64,000 bases of DNA, from the NCBI GenBank assembly GCA_965279205.1, contig OZ257144.1, forward strand, positions 992,001 through 1,056,000. The letters are read 5' to 3'. The stretch's first letter is position 1; every line of letters begins with the position of its first letter. This document shows, one piece after another, positions 60,832-64,000 of this stretch. Both the position numbers and the translations under genes were made by a program. This DNA comes from UBA7672 sp965279205. Its GTDB lineage: Bacteria; Pseudomonadota; Alphaproteobacteria; Caulobacterales; Hyphomonadaceae. The notes under the pieces are model-generated. The model searched no databases, had not been told where the DNA came from, and saw only the letters and a list, made by a program, of their open reading frames with translations.

Positions 60832-62625
60832 ATGGACGGAAACAGCGCCATGGAGACGAAGACGACGGACAGTCTGACGGGCGCCGAGATCGTACTTCGC
60901 GCGCTCGCCGACCAAGGCGTCGACACCATCTTCGGCTATCCGGGCGGCGCCGTCCTTCCGATCTATGACGCCATCTATGCCCAGCAGCGCGTGCGCCACA
61001 TCCTGGTGCGGCACGAGCAGGGCGCCGGCCATATGGCCGAAGGCTATGCGCGCTCGACGGGCAAGTGCGGCGTGGCCCTCGCCACATCCGGCCCCGGCGC
61101 CACCAACATGGTGACGCCGATTGCCGATGCGCTGATGGATTCGATCCCGATGGTGGTGATCACTGGCCAGGTGCCGACCCATCTCATCGGCTCCGACGCC
61201 TTCCAGGAAGCCGACACGGTCGGCATCACGCGTGCCTGTTCCAAGCACAACTATCTCGTGAAGGACGTGAACGATCTCGCGCGGATCATCCACGAGGCGT
61301 TCTATGTGGCGACCCACGGCCGGCCCGGCCCGGTCGTGATCGACATCCCGAAGAACGTCCAGTTCGCCAGGGGAGCCTATGTCGGCCCCGACGCGATCGA
61401 GCACCGCACCTATCACCCGCGCACCGAGCCGCAGGACAAGCGCATCGAGGAAGCTGTCGCGCTGATGGCGAAGGCCGAGCGCCCGATCATCTATTCCGGC
61501 GGCGGCGTCATCAATTCCGGCCCGGCGGCCGCCGAAGCCTTGCGTGCACTCGCGAAAGCCACTGGATTTCCCGTCACCTCAACGCTGATGGGCCTCGGCG
61601 CCTTCCCGGCGTCGAATCCGAACTGGCTCGGCATGGTCGGCATGCACGGCTCGTTCGAGTCCAACAACGCCATGCACGACTGCGACGTGATGCTCTGCGT
61701 CGGCGCGCGCTTTGACGATCGGGTCACGGGGCGCCTCGATGCGTTCTCACCCAACAGCCGCAAGATCCACATCGATATCGATGCGTCCAGCATCAACAAG
61801 AACGTGCGTGTCGAAGTGCCGATCGTCGCTGACTGCGGCAAGGCGCTCGCCGCGCTGCTTCAGACCTGGACAAAAAAGGCCGGCCGAACTCCCGACATCA
61901 AGCCCCAATCTTCCTTGAAAGAGTGGTGGAAGCAGATCGACGAATGGCGCGCCCGCAAGGGGTTCGCCTATCCGAACTCCAAAACCCTCATCAAGCCGCA
62001 ATACGCGATCCAGCGCCTCTACGAACTGACCAAGACCCGCGACGTCTACATCACCACCGAAGTCGGCCAGCACCAGATGTGGGCGGCCCAGTTCTTCCAC
62101 TTCGACCAGCCCAACCGCTGGATGACCTCCGGCGGCCTCGGGACGATGGGCTACGGTCTCCCCGCCGCCATCGGGGTGCAGGCAGCGCACCCCAAGGCGC
62201 TGGTCATCGACATTGCGGGCGACGCGTCCGTGCAGATGACGATGCAGGAGATGTCGACCGCCATCCAGCACGACCTGCCGGTCAAGATCTTCATTCTCAA
62301 CAATGAGTGGATGGGCATGGTTCGCCAGTGGCAGCAGCTTCTGCACGGCGAGCGCTACTCCCACTCCTATTCCGACGCTCTGCCGGATTTCGTGAAGCTC
62401 GCTGACGCGTATGGTTGCCACGGCATCAAGTGCGAAGATCCCACCAAGCTCGACGACGCCATCATGGAAATGATCGACACGCCCAGGCCTGTCCTGTTCG
62501 ACTGCCGCGTTGAAAAAGCCGAGAACTGTTTTCCGATGATCCCCTCGGGCGCTGCCCACAACGAGATGATCCTCGGCAAGATCACCGGTGATGAAATCGG
62601 TGAAGCCGGAAAGATGCTGGTCTAG
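60832..62625 (+). CDS. ilvB: Acetolactate synthase large subunit
   Basis: This 597-aa thiamine-diphosphate enzyme condenses pyruvate (or pyruvate and 2-oxobutyrate) in valine, leucine and isoleucine synthesis. It shows the N-terminal FGYPGGAVLPIYD and VRHEQGAGHMAEGYAR (catalytic glutamate), the central FAD/ADP-like domain with GARFDDRVTG, and the cofactor motif GDASVQMTMQE ... NNEWMGMVRQW. The start at 60832 has GAGGAC upstream; an ATG at 60850 is an alternative. It follows the attenuator and works with the IlvN regulatory subunit downstream. Confidence 0.96.
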   Translation: MDGNSAMETKTTDSLTGAEIVLRALADQGVDTIFGYPGGAVLPIYDAIYAQQRVRHILVRHEQGAGHMAEGYARSTGKCGVALATSGPGATNMVTPIADALMDSIPMVVITGQVPTHLIGSDAFQEADTVGITRACSKHNYLVKDVNDLARIIHEAFYVATHGRPGPVVIDIPKNVQFARGAYVGPDAIEHRTYHPRTEPQDKRIEEAVALMAKAERPIIYSGGGVINSGPAAAEALRALAKATGFPVTSTLMGLGAFPASNPNWLGMVGMHGSFESNNAMHDCDVMLCVGARFDDRVTGRLDAFSPNSRKIHIDIDASSINKNVRVEVPIVADCGKALAALLQTWTKKAGRTPDIKPQSSLKEWWKQIDEWRARKGFAYPNSKTLIKPQYAIQRLYELTKTRDVYITTEVGQHQMWAAQFFHFDQPNRWMTSGGLGTMGYGLPAAIGVQAAHPKALVIDIAGDASVQMTMQEMSTAIQHDLPVKIFILNNEWMGMVRQWQQLLHGERYSHSYSDALPDFVKLADAYGCHGIKCEDPTKLDDAIMEMIDTPRPVLFDCRVEKAENCFPMIPSGAAHNEMILGKITGDEIGEAGKMLV

Positions 62626-62630
62626 GAACG

Positions 62631-62816
62631 ATGGCGGATTTCTTCGCAAAATTCGGGGTCGAGCAGTGGCTGGCGCTGATAGCCAAGTCCGGCCCGGGTC
62701 CAGACCGCGCGGCTGTAGACGGTCCCGTCAAACAGCGGCGTCTCTTTCTCGCTGAAGTCTTCACGACCGCATATCCCATCCGCCGTGGCGCCACACTCAA
62801 GGAACTCTCGGCATGA
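62631..62816 (+). CDS. Small ORF between ilvB and ilvN
   Basis: This 61-aa frame starts 5 bases after the ilvB stop with AGGA just ahead and ends overlapping the ilvN start (ATGA). The product starts MADFFAKFGVEQWLALIA and is basic in the second half (KQRRLFLAEV). No family is recognised. The tight fit between two coupled genes supports translation; a reverse-strand frame also spans this stretch, so the call is not certain. Confidence 0.4.
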   Translation: MADFFAKFGVEQWLALIAKSGPGPDRAAVDGPVKQRRLFLAEVFTTAYPIRRGATLKELSA

Positions 62817-63403
62817 CCCGTCCCCCACGCCCTCGTCCCGCTCCGAAATCCGGCGTTCGTGATGATCCGGCCTCAGCTTACGACATGACCGCGTCGAACG
62901 AAGGCATCGAACAGCGCACGCTCGCCTGCATCGTCGACAACGAGCCGGGCGTTCTCGCCCGCGTCGTCGGCCTGTTTGCCGCTCGGGGCTACAACATCGA
63001 GTCGCTTACCGTCGCCGAGATCGACCGCAACGCCCACCAGTCGCGCATCACTATCGTCACTTCGGGAACCAACCACGTACTGGAGCAGATCGAACAGCAG
63101 CTCCTGCGCCTCGTTCCCGTCGCGAAAGTGATCGACGTCACCAACTCCACCGGCGGCATCGAGCGCGAGCTTGCGCTTGTGAAGGTCGCCGGCACGGGCG
63201 ACAAGCGCGTGGAAAGCCTGCGCATCTCGGAAATCTTCCGCGCCCATGTGATCGACACCACCACCGAAAGCTTCATCTTCGAAGTGACTGGCGCCAGCCA
63301 GAAGATCGACCAGTTCATCGAACTGATGCGCCCGCTCGGCCTCGTCGAGGTCTCGCGCACCGGTGTGCTCAGCATTCAAAGAGGGAAGGAAAAAGCAGGA
63401 TGA
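62813..63403 (+). CDS. ilvN: Acetolactate synthase small (regulatory) subunit
   Basis: This 196-aa protein carries an ACT domain (RTLACIVDNEPGVLARVVGLF ... RGYNIESLTVAEID) that senses valine and a C-terminal regulatory domain (ELALVKVAGTGDKRVE). It is needed for full activity and feedback control of IlvB. About 30 extra N-terminal residues, rich in Pro and Arg, precede the ACT domain; the true start could be the ATG at MTASNEG. Its stop overlaps the next gene by 4 bases. Confidence 0.95.
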   Translation: MTRPPRPRPAPKSGVRDDPASAYDMTASNEGIEQRTLACIVDNEPGVLARVVGLFAARGYNIESLTVAEIDRNAHQSRITIVTSGTNHVLEQIEQQLLRLVPVAKVIDVTNSTGGIERELALVKVAGTGDKRVESLRISEIFRAHVIDTTTESFIFEVTGASQKIDQFIELMRPLGLVEVSRTGVLSIQRGKEKAG

Positions 63404-63939
63404 AACGCAACCCATATCGCGCTGCATTCGCAGCCATGCTCGTGGCGCTCGCTGTAGCGTGCTCGCCGAGCGACAAGCCAATCGTCGATGTAAATGTAAA
63501 GGTCGATGTCGCGGGCGGCGCGCAGGCAACGCTCGACGCCGCCTTGCAGGCCGACCGCGACTTTGCCGCTGCGGTCGCAAAGGATGGACCCAAGGCCGCC
63601 TTCCTCGCCTGGTTCCACCCAACCGATAGCCAGTTCATCGAAGCGGGAAACACGCTCAAGGGCGCCGAGGCGATCGCCGCGCCCTTCGACCAGTCGCCGC
63701 CTGACTTCAAGCTCGCCTGGACGCCTGATGGCGGCGTTGGCTCCGCGTCGGGCGACTTCGCCGCCACCACCGGCCGCTTTACTGTGAAGATGGGAGACCA
63801 GACGATTGGCGAGGGCCGCTACATGACCGCCTGGCGCAAGGATGCGGATGGCGCCTGGAAGGTCGTGATGGACGCAACCGTGGCCGATCCGGCCGCGACA
63901 GCGCCAGCCACGCCTGATCCCAACGGCCGTCCGGGCTAA
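63400..63939 (+). CDS. NTF2/SnoaL-like (DUF4440-type) lipoprotein
   Basis: This 179-aa lipoprotein starts at an ATG that overlaps the ilvN stop (ATGA) and has its lipobox in AVAC. The rest fits an NTF2-like cone: DRDFAAAVAKDGPKAAFLAWF, LAWTPDGGVGSASGDFAATTG and YMTAWRKDADGAWKVVMD, close to DUF4440 proteins. These bind small molecules or act as isomerases or hydrolases, with no choice possible here. The role next to ilvN is unclear. Confidence 0.8.
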   Translation: MKRNPYRAAFAAMLVALAVACSPSDKPIVDVNVKVDVAGGAQATLDAALQADRDFAAAVAKDGPKAAFLAWFHPTDSQFIEAGNTLKGAEAIAAPFDQSPPDFKLAWTPDGGVGSASGDFAATTGRFTVKMGDQTIGEGRYMTAWRKDADGAWKVVMDATVADPAATAPATPDPNGRPG

Positions 63940-63964
63940 ACGACGTTTTCAGTTTCCGACTAAA

Positions 63965-63987
63965 GGCGGTTCGCGTAAGGGACCGCC
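63965..63987 (+). terminator. Weak hairpin near the window end
   Basis: GGCGGT (63965-63970) can pair with ACCGCC (63982-63987) across an 11-base loop, 26 bases after the NTF2-like stop. There is no T-run, so this is only a possible terminator. Confidence 0.3.
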
Positions 63988-64000
63988 AAACCTCAAGGTG

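Noticed and set aside
59450..61087. 545-aa reverse frame over miaA and the ilv leader
   Set aside because: It is antisense to miaA and ilvB, which have strong motifs, and crosses the attenuator.

Overview
The window reads as a chromosomal segment of an alphaproteobacterium, most likely Caulobacterales/Hyphomonadaceae-like. This is inferred from a high-GC genome, many GTGA/ATGA gene overlaps, abundant signal peptides and lipoprotein signals, and conserved neighbourhoods: xerD / aroK-aroB, bolA / J-domain gene / cobS ... cobT, and degP-like / serB / miaA / ilvB-ilvN with an ilv attenuator of the type described in Caulobacter. No species can be named. No rRNA, tRNA, CRISPR array, transposase or prophage gene was seen.

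Regions. (1) 1-3639: the end of a thiamine-dependent 2-oxoacid dehydrogenase E1-beta-like gene. It is followed by an E2-like protein whose catalytic domain is a left-handed beta-helix acyltransferase, then a small Tat-signal protein and a GMC oxidoreductase. (2) 3772-6303: a large FtsX/MacB-type ABC permease with no ATPase beside it. (3) 6437-12934: three exported paralogues of an unnamed family, a DUF6152-like exported protein, and a convergent operon of a CxxCH cytochrome lipoprotein with two related multi-pass membrane proteins. This is the best candidate for an undescribed envelope system; a fourth paralogue lies at 25423-26364. (4) 13197-26364: a beta-lactamase-fold hydrolase, an MBL-fold hydrolase, a TauE/SafE permease, an RND efflux pump with its adaptor, a TonB-dependent receptor and an M14 carboxypeptidase lipoprotein. 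(5) 26473-33579: a small membrane protein, an exported Ala-rich protein and xerD on one strand, divergent from aroK-aroB. A LuxR-type regulator with all canonical AHL-contact residues and no luxI follows, then bolA and a J-domain gene. (6) 33584-45411: a VOC protein, then cobS and cobT (aerobic cobaltochelatase) separated by an accessory islet. The islet holds an acetyltransferase, an alpha/beta hydrolase with a membrane partner, a 59-aa membrane protein, a dienelactone hydrolase and a P-loop protein. After cobT come a DUF885 lipoprotein and two tandem phytase-esterase-like lipoproteins. (7) 45459-50601: two small exported paralogues flanking a MarR gene, a Tat-type dienelactone hydrolase with a lipoprotein, a double-TetR regulator and a LOG-family protein. 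(8) 50720-63939: a lipoprotein, polA, a hybrid histidine kinase, a DegP-like protease, serB, miaA, the ilv leader peptide and attenuator, ilvB, a small in-between ORF, ilvN and an NTF2-like lipoprotein.

Functionally the window mixes core metabolism (shikimate, branched-chain amino acids, serine, cobalamin, DNA repair and dimer resolution, tRNA modification) with an unusually rich exported and periplasmic hydrolase/redox complement. All motif statements come from reading the translations by eye. Family names are from recognition, not from a search.
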